This document shows positions 8,989 to 16,498 of a DNA stretch of 64,000 nucleotides, piece after piece. The first letter of the stretch is position 1, and every line of letters begins with the position of its first letter. Source of the stretch: an uncultured Christensenella sp. (GTDB taxonomy: Bacteria; Bacillota; Clostridia; Christensenellales; Borkfalkiaceae); the NCBI GenBank assembly GCA_910579585.1, contig CAJTVA010000004.1, forward strand, positions 4,171-68,170, written 5' to 3'. A program made the translations under genes and the position numbers. Under the pieces are notes generated by a model that was not told the DNA's origin, did not search any database, and worked only from the letters and a program-made list of their open reading frames with translations.

Positions 8989-9014
8989 TTATCATGGGTG
9001 AATTATGCTGTCAA
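8986..9014 (-). promoter_or_regulatory. Promoter of the TetR/ABC-2 operon
   Basis: TTGACA (9014-9009), 17 bp, TAAAAT (8991-8986) on the minus strand. This near-consensus promoter is followed at once by the two operator dyads. Confidence 0.75.
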
Positions 9015-9043
9015 GCATTTTCTACAAAATGCCGCAAAAATAT

Positions 9044-9082
9044 CTCCAAGGAGCTATTTTTTATAATTATAACTCCATGGAG
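9044..9082. promoter_or_regulatory. Paired CTCC-N2-GGAG dyads before the XRE gene
   Basis: CTCCAAGGAG (9044-9053) and CTCCATGGAG (9073-9082) lie 29 bp apart centre to centre, about three helical turns. A TATAAT (9062-9067) sits between them. The second dyad also contains the GGAGAT ribosome site of the downstream gene. They are likely operators for the small repressor itself. Confidence 0.55.
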
Positions 9083-9095
9083 ATATACTGTCAAT

Positions 9096-9308
9096 ATGAT
9101 TAACTTAAAATTTGCGGAAAATTTAAAACTTTTAATGCAAGAAACGAACGTCAATCAAGTAATGCTTGCAAATGAAATTAAAATTTCGCAAAGCGCGATA
9201 AGCGCGTGGCTTTTAAACAAAAAAGAACCGAGTATTACCAGCCTTTGGCTATTGGCGGATTTTTTTAATTGTACGGTCGATGAACTTATCGGAAGAAGTA
9301 ATTTTTAA
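9096..9308 (+). CDS. Small XRE/Cro-CI type helix-turn-helix repressor
   Basis: Seventy residues that are almost entirely one HTH_3 domain: FAENLKLLMQETNVNQ, then the recognition part IKISQSAISAWLLNKKEPS, and the closing LADFFNCTVDELIG. There is no partner or sensor domain. ATG 9096 is chosen because the domain starts there and GGAGAT lies upstream; the frame extends to 8994 but that part is not HTH-like. Paired dyads upstream suggest autorepression. It stands alone between the TetR promoter and rnpB, so its other targets are unknown. Confidence 0.8.
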   Translation: MINLKFAENLKLLMQETNVNQVMLANEIKISQSAISAWLLNKKEPSITSLWLLADFFNCTVDELIGRSNF

Positions 9309-9320
9309 TTTATAACGTGA

Positions 9321-9352
9321 AGCCCCCTTGGCGAATTTACGCCAAGGGGGCT
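9321..9352. terminator. Terminator hairpin between the XRE gene and rnpB
   Basis: Perfect 13-bp arms AGCCCCCTTGGCG (9321-9333) and CGCCAAGGGGGCT (9340-9352) with a 6-nt loop. It lies 8 bp beyond the rnpB 3' end and 12 bp beyond the XRE stop; both sides are only moderately T-rich. Confidence 0.75.
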
Positions 9353-9360
9353 ATATTTCA

Positions 9361-9715
9361 GTTTGAGATTAATCTGTAAGCCGAGTTCTGTCGTGTACGG
9401 TCATCTATCTAATCTTGCAGTCGCCTGCAAGCTCAAGCGATATTCACGGCTGTAAGCAGACGGGCAGCCTTGGCATTTAAGCCAGCTTACAACCCAATCT
9501 TGCATCGGGTGGGGTTTAATTGGCTCCCCCTGTTACCAAGGGGACGGTGAGCTCTTACCTCGCCATTCCAACCTTACAGACAAAGTCTGCGGTATATTTC
9601 TGTTCACTTTCCTTGAAGTCGCCTCCTCCTGCCGTTAACAGGCACCCTTGCCCTGCGATGCTCGGACTTTCCTCACGCCACTCACGTGGCCCGCGACCGT
9701 ATAATTAACTCAAAC
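9361..9715 (-). ncRNA. rnpB: RNase P RNA
   Basis: Catalytic RNA that matures the 5' ends of tRNAs. Read on the minus strand it has the conserved segments in order: GAGGAAAGTCCGAGC near the 5' end, GGCAGGAGGCGAC, an AGTGAACAGAAATA segment, AGATAGATGACCG, and ACAGAACTCGGCTTACA near the 3' end. The ends pair as helix P1 (GTTTGAG with CTCAAAC), which fixes the limits. The length of about 355 nt fits a bacterial RNase P RNA. A promoter lies upstream and a hairpin terminator downstream. Confidence 0.95.
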
Positions 9716-9722
9716 CTTAAAT

Positions 9723-9752
9723 ATTATAACACTTTTTTTAAAATAGGGGCAA
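9723..9752 (-). promoter_or_regulatory. Promoter of rnpB
   Basis: TTGCCC (9752-9747), 18 bp, TATAAT (9728-9723) on the minus strand. The -10 ends about 7 bp before the predicted RNA 5' end, the normal distance. Confidence 0.65.
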
Positions 9753-9769
9753 GTATTTTACCGTTTAAG

Positions 9770-9798
9770 TTGCTTTTTAACCCGATTTATTTTACAAT
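9770..9798 (+). promoter_or_regulatory. Promoter of pyruvate kinase
   Basis: TTGCTT (9770-9775), 17 bp, TACAAT (9793-9798); divergent from the rnpB promoter 18 bp away. Confidence 0.6.
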
Positions 9799-9818
9799 AA
9801 TCAGTGAGGTATTTTTAT

Positions 9819-11237
9819 ATGAAGAAAACTAAGATTATCTGTACATTGGGTCCCGCAAGCGACACGGAAGTAGTCCTGTCCGATTTGATTGACGCGGGAA
9901 TGAACGTAGCGCGCCTTAACTTTTCACACGGCACACACGAGGACCACGCAAAAAAGATTGCAATGATTAAAAAGCTTCGGGAAGAAAAGAAAGCACCTAT
10001 CGCTATTCTTCTGGATACGAAAGGTCCCGAATTCAGAATTAAAACCTTTGAAAAGGGTAAAATCACTTTAAAAGACGGTGATACTTTCACTTTCACCACG
10101 GACGAAATCGTCGGCGACAAATCGAGGGTTTCAGTTTCGTTCAAGGGCATTTGCGAACAGATGTTCCCCGGCGACAAAATTCTTTTGAATAACGGACTTA
10201 TGATTTTCGAGGTCGTTAAAGTCGAAAAACCCAACGTTATCTGCAAAACTATCGTCGGCGGAATACTTTCGGACAGAAAGTCAATGTTCTTTCCTGACAA
10301 AGAGTTTGAAATGACCTACCTTTCCGAACAGGACAAAGCCGACCTTAAATTCGGCGTCGAACAGGGCGTCGACTTCGTCGCGGCTTCGTTCGTTTCCAAA
10401 GCGCAGGACGTTGTTGATATAAGAAACTGGCTCAGAGAGTGCGGCTCACCCGACGGACAGATAGAAATTATCGCTAAAATCGAAAGCCGCGCCGGCGTAA
10501 ACAACCTTGACGGAATATTGAAAGTCTGCGACGGAATAATGGTTGCGCGCGGCGACCTCGGCGTAGAAGTACCGTTCGAGGAACTGCCCAGCATTCAGAA
10601 AACTATCATAAAGAAATGCCGTATCTGCGGCAAGCGTTCAATCACCGCAACCGAAATGTTAGAGTCAATGATTAAACAGCCCCGCCCCACCCGTGCGGAA
10701 ATTTCGGACGTCGCCAACGCTGTTTACGACGGTTCTTCCGCGATTATGCTTTCGGGCGAAACTGCCGCGGGCGCATACCCCGTAGAAGCTGTTAAAGCAA
10801 TGGCAAAGATTGCTGCGCAGGCAGAAGCAAACACCTCTTACATCGCACACATTAACGAAAAAGACTATAACATTACCAAACTTTCGGAGGCGCTTGCACA
10901 CTCCGCGTGTACTCTCGCGCACGATATCGGCGCAAAAGTTATCGTCGTATGCACCCGCACCGGCGGCACGGCGAGAACGGTTTCAAGATTCCGCCCTATG
11001 ATTGACATTATCGGTATGACTACCGACGAAATCGCTTACAGAAAGCTTGCGTTAAGCTGGGGCGTCATTCCCGTAATGAGCGAAGAATTTTATTCGGTAG
11101 ACGTCCTCTTCCACTACGCTAAGCGCGCCGCGCTTGATTCGGGCATAGTCGAAAAAGGCGACAAAATCGTCCTAACAGGCGGCACGCCAAACGGCAAAAG
11201 CGGCAACTCTAACCTTATAAACGTAGAAACGGTTTAA
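9819..11237 (+). CDS. pyk: Pyruvate kinase
   Basis: Last step of glycolysis: phosphoenolpyruvate plus ADP gives pyruvate plus ATP, in the cytoplasm. The 472 residues cover the whole catalytic core and the allosteric C domain: N-terminal KKTKIICTLGPAS, NFSHGTHEDH, the metal/PEP loop IIAKIES, VARGDLGVEVP, and TATEMLESMI before the PRPTRAEISDVANAV signature. It lacks the extra PEP-utiliser-like domain found in the Bacillus enzyme (about 585 residues), so it is the short form. ATG 9819 follows GTGAGGT; a GTG five codons upstream is less likely. It is a single gene with its own promoter and a strong terminator. Confidence 0.96.
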   Translation: MKKTKIICTLGPASDTEVVLSDLIDAGMNVARLNFSHGTHEDHAKKIAMIKKLREEKKAPIAILLDTKGPEFRIKTFEKGKITLKDGDTFTFTTDEIVGDKSRVSVSFKGICEQMFPGDKILLNNGLMIFEVVKVEKPNVICKTIVGGILSDRKSMFFPDKEFEMTYLSEQDKADLKFGVEQGVDFVAASFVSKAQDVVDIRNWLRECGSPDGQIEIIAKIESRAGVNNLDGILKVCDGIMVARGDLGVEVPFEELPSIQKTIIKKCRICGKRSITATEMLESMIKQPRPTRAEISDVANAVYDGSSAIMLSGETAAGAYPVEAVKAMAKIAAQAEANTSYIAHINEKDYNITKLSEALAHSACTLAHDIGAKVIVVCTRTGGTARTVSRFRPMIDIIGMTTDEIAYRKLALSWGVIPVMSEEFYSVDVLFHYAKRAALDSGIVEKGDKIVLTGGTPNGKSGNSNLINVETV

Positions 11238-11255
11238 AAACCGTATATATAAGCA

Positions 11256-11286
11256 AACAGCTCACGGGCTATTCCCGTGAGCTGTT
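11256..11286 (+). terminator. Intrinsic terminator of pyk
   Basis: Perfect 13-bp stem AACAGCTCACGGG (11256-11268) and CCCGTGAGCTGTT (11274-11286), 5-nt loop, followed by TTTT. It lies just before the stop of the convergent HxlR gene. Confidence 0.85.
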
Positions 11287-11288
11287 TT

Positions 11289-11687
11289 TTATTCGAGTCC
11301 TAATAATTCCCGTATCTGCCCGTCCGTATACGGGCTTACGTAATCAGGCGCGCATAAGTGCGTTTGACTCCACATCATCATTTGCGTCAATACGGGGACG
11401 AAACTTTTCCCGAGCTTTGTCAAAGTATATTCTACCCTTGGCGGAATTTCTTTGTAAATTTCGCGGTGAATAAAGCCGTCGTCCTCTAATTCGCGCAACT
11501 GTTTTGTAAGCGTTGACTGCGTTATCCCGTCCATTCTCCTCAACAGTTCGCCAAACCGTTGCACTTTACTTATGGCAATATACCAAAGTATAAGAATTTT
11601 CCATTTACCGCTTAACACGGCTTGTAACGTACTCATAGGCACACACCGCGCCATGACTTCCCTTTTTCGGAATTTGTTATCAGTCAT
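11289..11687 (-). CDS. HxlR family winged-helix regulator
   Basis: 132 residues with the HxlR pattern: a cysteine near the N-terminus (MARCVP, around residue 15), LSGKWKILILWYI, FGELLRRMDGITQSTLTKQLRELEDDGFI, and a wing RVEYTLTKLGKSF. Proteins of this family sense aldehydes, quinones or redox stress, in some cases through that cysteine. ATG 11687 has AAGGAG. The gene is divergent from a radical SAM gene and shares a 145-bp control region, so it probably controls that gene, itself, or both. Confidence 0.88.
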   Translation of the reverse strand: MTDNKFRKREVMARCVPMSTLQAVLSGKWKILILWYIAISKVQRFGELLRRMDGITQSTLTKQLRELEDDGFIHREIYKEIPPRVEYTLTKLGKSFVPVLTQMMMWSQTHLCAPDYVSPYTDGQIRELLGLE

Positions 11688-11708
11688 AATAACTCCTTGC
11701 TTCTAAAT

Positions 11709-11728
11709 AGCGGTTTACAAAAACCGCT
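11709..11728. promoter_or_regulatory. Dyad in the HxlR 5' leader
   Basis: AGCGGTTT (11709-11716) and AAACCGCT (11721-11728) are perfect arms with a 4-nt loop. It lies 22 bp upstream of the HxlR start. It may be an operator or an RNA hairpin; nothing else marks it. Confidence 0.4.
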
Positions 11729-11777
11729 CAAACCCAATGATATCTTTTTTGATACTACTACTAAATAAAGACAGTAC

Positions 11778-11807
11778 TTGAAACGCAATACCGTTCTAAA
11801 TTACAAT
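11778..11807 (+). promoter_or_regulatory. Promoter of the radical SAM gene
   Basis: TTGAAA (11778-11783), 18 bp, TACAAT (11802-11807). The leader holds AAAAAAGGACGG in front of ATG 11833. Confidence 0.6.
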
Positions 11808-11832
11808 TAAGAAAAAAAGGACGGTATTTTTT

Positions 11833-12717
11833 ATGCACTACACGGGAACGGTATGGCGCCCGCCTTACGAAGCTTGGTCGGCTTTGTTGCAAGTAACGGC
11901 AGGTTGCACACACCATAAATGCAAATTCTGCACACTATACGAAGACGTTCCGTTCAAATTCCGTATTTCCGCTATGCAGGAAATCGAAGCGGACCTGAAA
12001 GAATTATACTTCCATTCACCCGACGTGACAAGATTATTTTTAGTCGGGGCTAACCCATTCGTTCTTTCCACGGCAAAACTCAGAAATATAGCGTATTTGG
12101 CAAAACAGTATCTTCACCGATTAACGACTATCGGCTGTTTTGCGAGAATAACAGACATCTCCCCCAAAAGTATAGAAGAATTAAAACAATTACGCAGCTG
12201 CGGCTTTAACGGCGTAACTATCGGCGTGGAAACAGGCGACGACGAAGCGCTTGCATTTATGCACAAAGGCTATACTTCTACCGACATATTAGAACAATGC
12301 CGTAAGCTCGACGAAGCAGGAATCGAATATAATTTCTTCTATCTTACAGGAATTTACGGAAAAGGTAAAAGTGCAGACGGAGTTGAAAACACTTTAAAAG
12401 TATTTAACCAACTCAACCCTAAAATCGTCGGCGCATCTATGCTTACCATCTATACTAATTCAGAGTTATATAGCGAAATACAAAAAGGAAATTGGGTTGA
12501 AGAAAGCGAAACTGAAAAATACAACGAGCTGAAAATGCTTATAAACGGTTTATTGATAAAAACACATTTTGCCGCGTTAGGCGCGTCGAACGCTTTGCAG
12601 CTACACGGAGATTTACCGTCGGATAAAGCGGAGTTAATCTCCGCGATTGACGAAACCGTAGCCCGCTTCGGAGAAAACCGGTTAAGACAGTACAGAAAAA
12701 ATCTGAAACATCTGTAA
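11833..12717 (+). CDS. Radical SAM protein with Cx4Cx2C cluster motif
   Basis: Iron-sulfur enzyme of 294 residues that should cleave S-adenosylmethionine to a radical. The cluster cysteines are in GCTHHKCKFCTLY near residue 25; the spacing is Cx4Cx2C instead of the textbook Cx3Cx2C. A glycine-rich strand LFLVGANPF, the GVTIGVETGDDEAL segment and NFFYLTGIYGKG follow the radical SAM barrel order. The N-terminal WRPPYEAWSALLQVTAGC matches a group of uncharacterised clostridial radical SAM proteins that share this spacing. No SPASM or B12 domain is present, and the substrate is unknown. Its own promoter faces the HxlR gene; a hairpin terminator follows. Confidence 0.85.
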   Translation: MHYTGTVWRPPYEAWSALLQVTAGCTHHKCKFCTLYEDVPFKFRISAMQEIEADLKELYFHSPDVTRLFLVGANPFVLSTAKLRNIAYLAKQYLHRLTTIGCFARITDISPKSIEELKQLRSCGFNGVTIGVETGDDEALAFMHKGYTSTDILEQCRKLDEAGIEYNFFYLTGIYGKGKSADGVENTLKVFNQLNPKIVGASMLTIYTNSELYSEIQKGNWVEESETEKYNELKMLINGLLIKTHFAALGASNALQLHGDLPSDKAELISAIDETVARFGENRLRQYRKNLKHL

Positions 12718-12730
12718 ATTCAAAAAATTG

Positions 12731-12759
12731 AAAAGGTGCGATATTTTATCGCACCTTTT
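12731..12759. terminator. Bidirectional terminator
   Basis: Arms AAAAGGTGCGATA (12731-12743) and TATCGCACCTTTT (12747-12759), 3-nt loop, A-run before and T-run after. It ends both the radical SAM gene and the long opp array on the other strand. Confidence 0.85.
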
Positions 12760-13010
12760 TATTTCAGCCAGAAATATGCAAGCAAAAAGACAAACGAAAA
12801 CATAAGCACGGAAATAATGATAAACGGAGCAATCGCCGCAAACGCGCCCCTTACCATAGCCCAATACTCTTTTCTTGAAACTTTTTGCCTGTTTTTGCGC
12901 GACTCGTCCTGCTTTTTTGCGTTGGGGTTATACCATTTAAAACCGTCAACGTTCATATCGGCGAAACTTGTCGTCGTATCAAGGTCGTCGTCAGGCTTTT
13001 TCTTTGCCAT
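12759..13010 (-). CDS. Small single-pass membrane protein at the end of the opp operon
   Basis: Eighty-three residues: an acidic and polar N-terminal half, a basic patch (KKQDESRKNRQK), then one strong membrane helix at about residues 58-81 ending in WLK. The orientation is probably N-terminus inside. No family is recognised. The start ATG overlaps the end of oppF by 20 bp and has AAAGAGGAGAG before it, so it is made together with the transporter. A role as an accessory subunit or in assembly of the importer is inferred from position only. Confidence 0.72.
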   Translation of the reverse strand: MAKKKPDDDLDTTTSFADMNVDGFKWYNPNAKKQDESRKNRQKVSRKEYWAMVRGAFAAIAPFIIISVLMFSFVFLLAYFWLK

Positions 13011-14115
13011 CGCTCTCCTCTTTGTTCTTCTTTTTGAGCACCCTCATATCTTCCTTTGCAAGCGCTGTAATTCTTTCAAGTTCTTCGGCTTTCTTCAACT
13101 CTTCTTTGCAAGCAATATTCTCCTCGGGCGTGTTGTAAAGGTGACAGGCACAGAAATGCCCTTTTTCTACCTCTTTATAAATAGGTTTTACCTTTTCGCA
13201 AATATCCATGCAGTGCTCGCACCGAGTGTGGAACTTGCAGCCCTTGGGCGGGTTAACGGGCGACGGCAAGTCGCCCTTCAACAGAATTCTGTTCATCTTG
13301 ACGTGCGGGTTAGGCACGGGCACCGCCGAGAAAAGCGCCTTTGTGTACGGGTGCAGAGTGTTTGAGAAAATCGACTCCTTAGTGCCGTACTCAACCATAC
13401 TGCCGAGGTACATTACGCCGACTTCGTCCGAAATGTGCTTAACGACGGACAAATCGTGCGAAATGAACACGTACGTCAGGCCCAACTCTTTCTGCAATTC
13501 TTTAAGCATATTAATTATCTGCGCCTGAATGGAAACGTCAAGCGCGGAAACAGGCTCGTCGCATATAACGAGGTCGGGCTTTAACGCAAGCGCGCGGGCA
13601 ATACAAATTCTTTGCCGCTGACCGCCCGAAAACTCATGCGGGTAACGCTCGTAATAGTGCGGCTGAAGTCCGCACATCTTCATAACGCTTAAAATGTAAT
13701 CGTGATACTCTTCCTTGGGCACGATTTTGTGCTCGCGCACAGCCTCGCCGATAATCTCGCCGACGGTAAGTCTTGGCGAAAGGCTCGCGTAAGGGTCCTG
13801 GAAAATCATTTGCATATTCGGGCGGAGTTTGTTGAACTCGCGGTTCTTTATCTTTGAAACTTCCTGCCCCTTGAACCAGATTTCCCCGCCCGTAACGTCG
13901 TAAAGACGCAGAACGGTTCTTCCCATAGTCGTCTTACCGCAACCGCTTTCGCCGACTATACCGAGGGTCTTGCCCTTTTCGATAGAGAACGTAACGCCGT
14001 CAACGGCTTTCAGATACTTGGTGGGTCTGCCGAAAAGCGTAGAGTCCACCACGAAATACTGTTTTAAATCTTTAACTTCTAAAAGAGGTGCTTCGCTTAC
14101 TTCGTTTTCAGCCAT
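12991..14115 (-). CDS. oppF: Oligopeptide ABC transporter ATPase OppF
   Basis: Second ATPase of the peptide importer, 374 residues. Walker A GESGCGKTT near residue 54, Q-loop MIFQDPYASLSPR, signature FSGGQRQR, Walker B LVICDEPVSALD and switch histidine FISHDLSV are intact. The C-terminal oligopeptide domain contains the CxxxxxxC pattern (CKFHTRCEHCMDIC), which binds an iron-sulfur cluster in some relatives. After it comes a charged tail of about 50 residues. GGAGG precedes ATG 14115; the gap from oppD is 1 bp. Confidence 0.93.
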   Translation of the reverse strand: MAENEVSEAPLLEVKDLKQYFVVDSTLFGRPTKYLKAVDGVTFSIEKGKTLGIVGESGCGKTTMGRTVLRLYDVTGGEIWFKGQEVSKIKNREFNKLRPNMQMIFQDPYASLSPRLTVGEIIGEAVREHKIVPKEEYHDYILSVMKMCGLQPHYYERYPHEFSGGQRQRICIARALALKPDLVICDEPVSALDVSIQAQIINMLKELQKELGLTYVFISHDLSVVKHISDEVGVMYLGSMVEYGTKESIFSNTLHPYTKALFSAVPVPNPHVKMNRILLKGDLPSPVNPPKGCKFHTRCEHCMDICEKVKPIYKEVEKGHFCACHLYNTPEENIACKEELKKAEELERITALAKEDMRVLKKKNKEESDGKEKA

Positions 14116-14116
14116 A

Positions 14117-15418
14117 TTAAACCTCCTTTCCGTTTTCTTTTGATTTATAAAGATAGCACAAAACGCTGTGTGTAGGCGATACCTTTATAAGCTCGGGGTA
14201 TTCCCCCGCGCACTCCGAACGGCAGGACTCGCACCTGTCGCGGAAGTAGCAATAGTCGGGCATATCAACAGGGTTGGGCACGAAACCGGGAATACAGTAA
14301 AGCGATTCGACTTCACCGTCAACGGTCGGTTTACTCTTCTGCAAGCCAATCGTGTACGGGTGCATAGGATGGTCGAAAATATCCTCCGCCGTGCCCATTT
14401 CTATTACTTTGCCAGCATACATAACGACAACGAAGTCCGCCATTTCCGCAACCACGCCCAAGTCGTGCGTGATAAGCATAATACTGCCGTTAATCTTCTG
14501 TTTGATTTCCTTTAATAAATCGAGAATCTGCGCCTGAATGGTAACGTCGAGCGCTGTAGTCGGCTCGTCAGCAATAATAAGGCGCGGGTTGCAAAGAAGC
14601 GCCATTGCAATCATAACCCTTTGGCGCATACCGCCCGATAGCTCGTGCGGGTATTTCTTATAAACTCCCTCGGGGTCGGCCATACCGACAAGATTAAGCA
14701 TTTCAAGACTTCTGGCTTTAGCGTTTTCCTTAGATATACCCTCAAGATGCAAAAGCGCAACCTCGTCAAGCTGGTTTCCGACCGTGAACACGGGGTTAAG
14801 GGAAGTCATAGGCTCCTGAAAAATCATTGCGATTTCACTACCGCGGATTGTACGCATAGCATCGACTGGCATCTTTGCAATGTCAACAACGAGCTCTTCC
14901 CTCTCGTACATATTTCCGCCGAGCTCGTTTTTCTTTATAACGGGCTTGCCTTTTTTGTCGAGAACGGGCTCTTCGCCGTTCACACCCGTGCGGGTTTCGT
15001 AAACGGGAATTTTCCTCCCCTTTTCGTCACGCTTAAAGCTATGGCTTTTGAACCTTATAGAGCCGCTTACAATCTGCCCCGCGGGTCCTTGAACAAGTTG
15101 CATAGTCGAAAGCGAAGTTACGGACTTACCGCAACCGCTCTCGCCCACGACGCCGACCGTCGAGCCTTCGGGAATGGAGAACGACACTCCGTTTACCGCC
15201 TTAACGACGCCCGCGTCGGTGAAAAAAAAGGTGTGCAAATCGTCGAGTTCAAGAATGTTGGTCGGGTCCTTCATTTCCGTTACGAACTCTTCTTCCTTTA
15301 TCTTTCTCTTCTTGCGTTTTTCGAAGTATTTCGTCTGCTTAGCGTTTTCCTTAGCTATGCGGCGGGACTCCGCGCCCGAGATATAATGCGATTTTTTTGA
15401 ATTATTTTCTTCGGACAT
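14117..15418 (-). CDS. oppD: Oligopeptide ABC transporter ATPase OppD, with an insertion
   Basis: First ATPase of the importer. It is 433 residues, longer than the usual 330-360. An N-terminal basic extension of about 50 residues precedes the ATPase domain. Walker A GESGCGKSV is followed by an insertion of roughly 50 mostly charged residues (around residues 125-180, with DEKGRKIPVYETRT and DKKGKPVIKKNEL) before the Q-loop MIFQEPMTSLNP. Signature LSGGMRQR, Walker B LIIADEPTTALD and switch histidine LITHDLGV are normal, as is the cysteine-rich C-terminal domain (CYFRDRCESCRSEC). AGAGG precedes ATG 15418. Confidence 0.92.
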   Translation of the reverse strand: MSEENNSKKSHYISGAESRRIAKENAKQTKYFEKRKKRKIKEEEFVTEMKDPTNILELDDLHTFFFTDAGVVKAVNGVSFSIPEGSTVGVVGESGCGKSVTSLSTMQLVQGPAGQIVSGSIRFKSHSFKRDEKGRKIPVYETRTGVNGEEPVLDKKGKPVIKKNELGGNMYEREELVVDIAKMPVDAMRTIRGSEIAMIFQEPMTSLNPVFTVGNQLDEVALLHLEGISKENAKARSLEMLNLVGMADPEGVYKKYPHELSGGMRQRVMIAMALLCNPRLIIADEPTTALDVTIQAQILDLLKEIKQKINGSIMLITHDLGVVAEMADFVVVMYAGKVIEMGTAEDIFDHPMHPYTIGLQKSKPTVDGEVESLYCIPGFVPNPVDMPDYCYFRDRCESCRSECAGEYPELIKVSPTHSVLCYLYKSKENGKEV

Positions 15419-15422
15419 TTAT

Positions 15423-16487
15423 TTACCTCTTCATTTTCGGGTCAAATGCGTCCCTCAAACCGTCGCCGACGAAGTTGAAAGCGAGAATTGCAAGCGTAAT
15501 ACATATGCCGGGCGGAACCCAGAAGTTCGGGAAGTTACTAAGCCTGATACTGTTTGAAGCCGAGTTTATCATTGTGCCCCAGGTTGCAGTCAAAGGCGGC
15601 GCACCGATACCGAGGAAGCCCAGCGTTGCTTCGGTCAGAATTATACTGCCGAGCCCGAGCGTCATCGAAACGATAAGTTGCGGCAATACATTCGGCAGAA
15701 GGTGCTTGAAAATTTTCCTCTTGACCGAAAGTCCCGAACACTTCGCGGCAAGCATAAAGTCCTGCTCTCTCAACGACAGTATCTGCCCGCGCACAAGCCG
15801 CGCGATTCCCGCCCAGCCTATCAGGGTCAGAATACCCATCATATAATATAGTCGGATAATCGAATTAATTCCCGCAGCGTCGAACACCGTGGAAAAGATA
15901 AGCATAATCGGCAACGTCGGTATACAGTACAGTATATCTGTAAGACGCATAATAAAGTTATCCACCCGCCCGCCGAAATATCCGGCAAGCCCGCCTAAAA
16001 TTACGCCGATCAGCGTTTCCAACAGCACGACGACAAAGCCTATCGTCAAGGAAACCCTTCCGCCGTACATAAGGCGCGTAAATAAATCGTAACCGTTTTC
16101 GTCCGTGCCGAGCCAGTGCTCCGCCGACGGCGCGGCTTCACTGTTCCACTCGCTGGTAGAAATCGAAATGTCGTAGCCGATATGCACGTTTCCGTCAGCG
16201 TCGGTGTATCTTACTTCGCTGTAATTTACAATCGTCTTACCCGAAGTATCCCTCTGCGTTTCGCCCCAAGGCGATATAAGAGGACCGAAGAAAGAGATAA
16301 CGAACAGCGCAACCAGTATGACAAGACCGACTATCGAAAGTTTAGAGCGGAAAAACCGTTTTGCAACGGTTCTGCCCGGCGAAAGGACTTTTACCCTGTC
16401 GCCAAGCACTTCACCGTGGAGGTCGTTGAATTTTTGGTCCGTGCCCGCGTCTGTTTTTTCGGTTTCGGGCATTTTTTCTTCTTCCAT
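15423..16487 (-). CDS. oppC: Oligopeptide ABC transporter permease OppC
   Basis: Inner-membrane channel subunit of 354 residues. A soluble N-terminal stretch of about 50 residues (with FFRSKLSIVGLVILVALF as first helix) and a large extracytoplasmic loop precede five more helices. The coupling EAA-type loop is visible around RLVRGQILSLREQDFMLAAK. DPKMKR ends the protein, as in many DppC/OppC members. GGAGGGAGAG lies before ATG 16487. It is 11 bp from oppB. Confidence 0.94.
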   Translation of the reverse strand: MEEEKMPETEKTDAGTDQKFNDLHGEVLGDRVKVLSPGRTVAKRFFRSKLSIVGLVILVALFVISFFGPLISPWGETQRDTSGKTIVNYSEVRYTDADGNVHIGYDISISTSEWNSEAAPSAEHWLGTDENGYDLFTRLMYGGRVSLTIGFVVVLLETLIGVILGGLAGYFGGRVDNFIMRLTDILYCIPTLPIMLIFSTVFDAAGINSIIRLYYMMGILTLIGWAGIARLVRGQILSLREQDFMLAAKCSGLSVKRKIFKHLLPNVLPQLIVSMTLGLGSIILTEATLGFLGIGAPPLTATWGTMINSASNSIRLSNFPNFWVPPGICITLAILAFNFVGDGLRDAFDPKMKR

Positions 16488-16498
16488 TCTCTCCCTCC

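Noticed and set aside
11833..12717. Disrupted cluster motif in the radical SAM gene
   Set aside because: The Cx4Cx2C spacing looked like a defect, but a recognised group of radical SAM proteins shares it and the rest of the barrel is intact.
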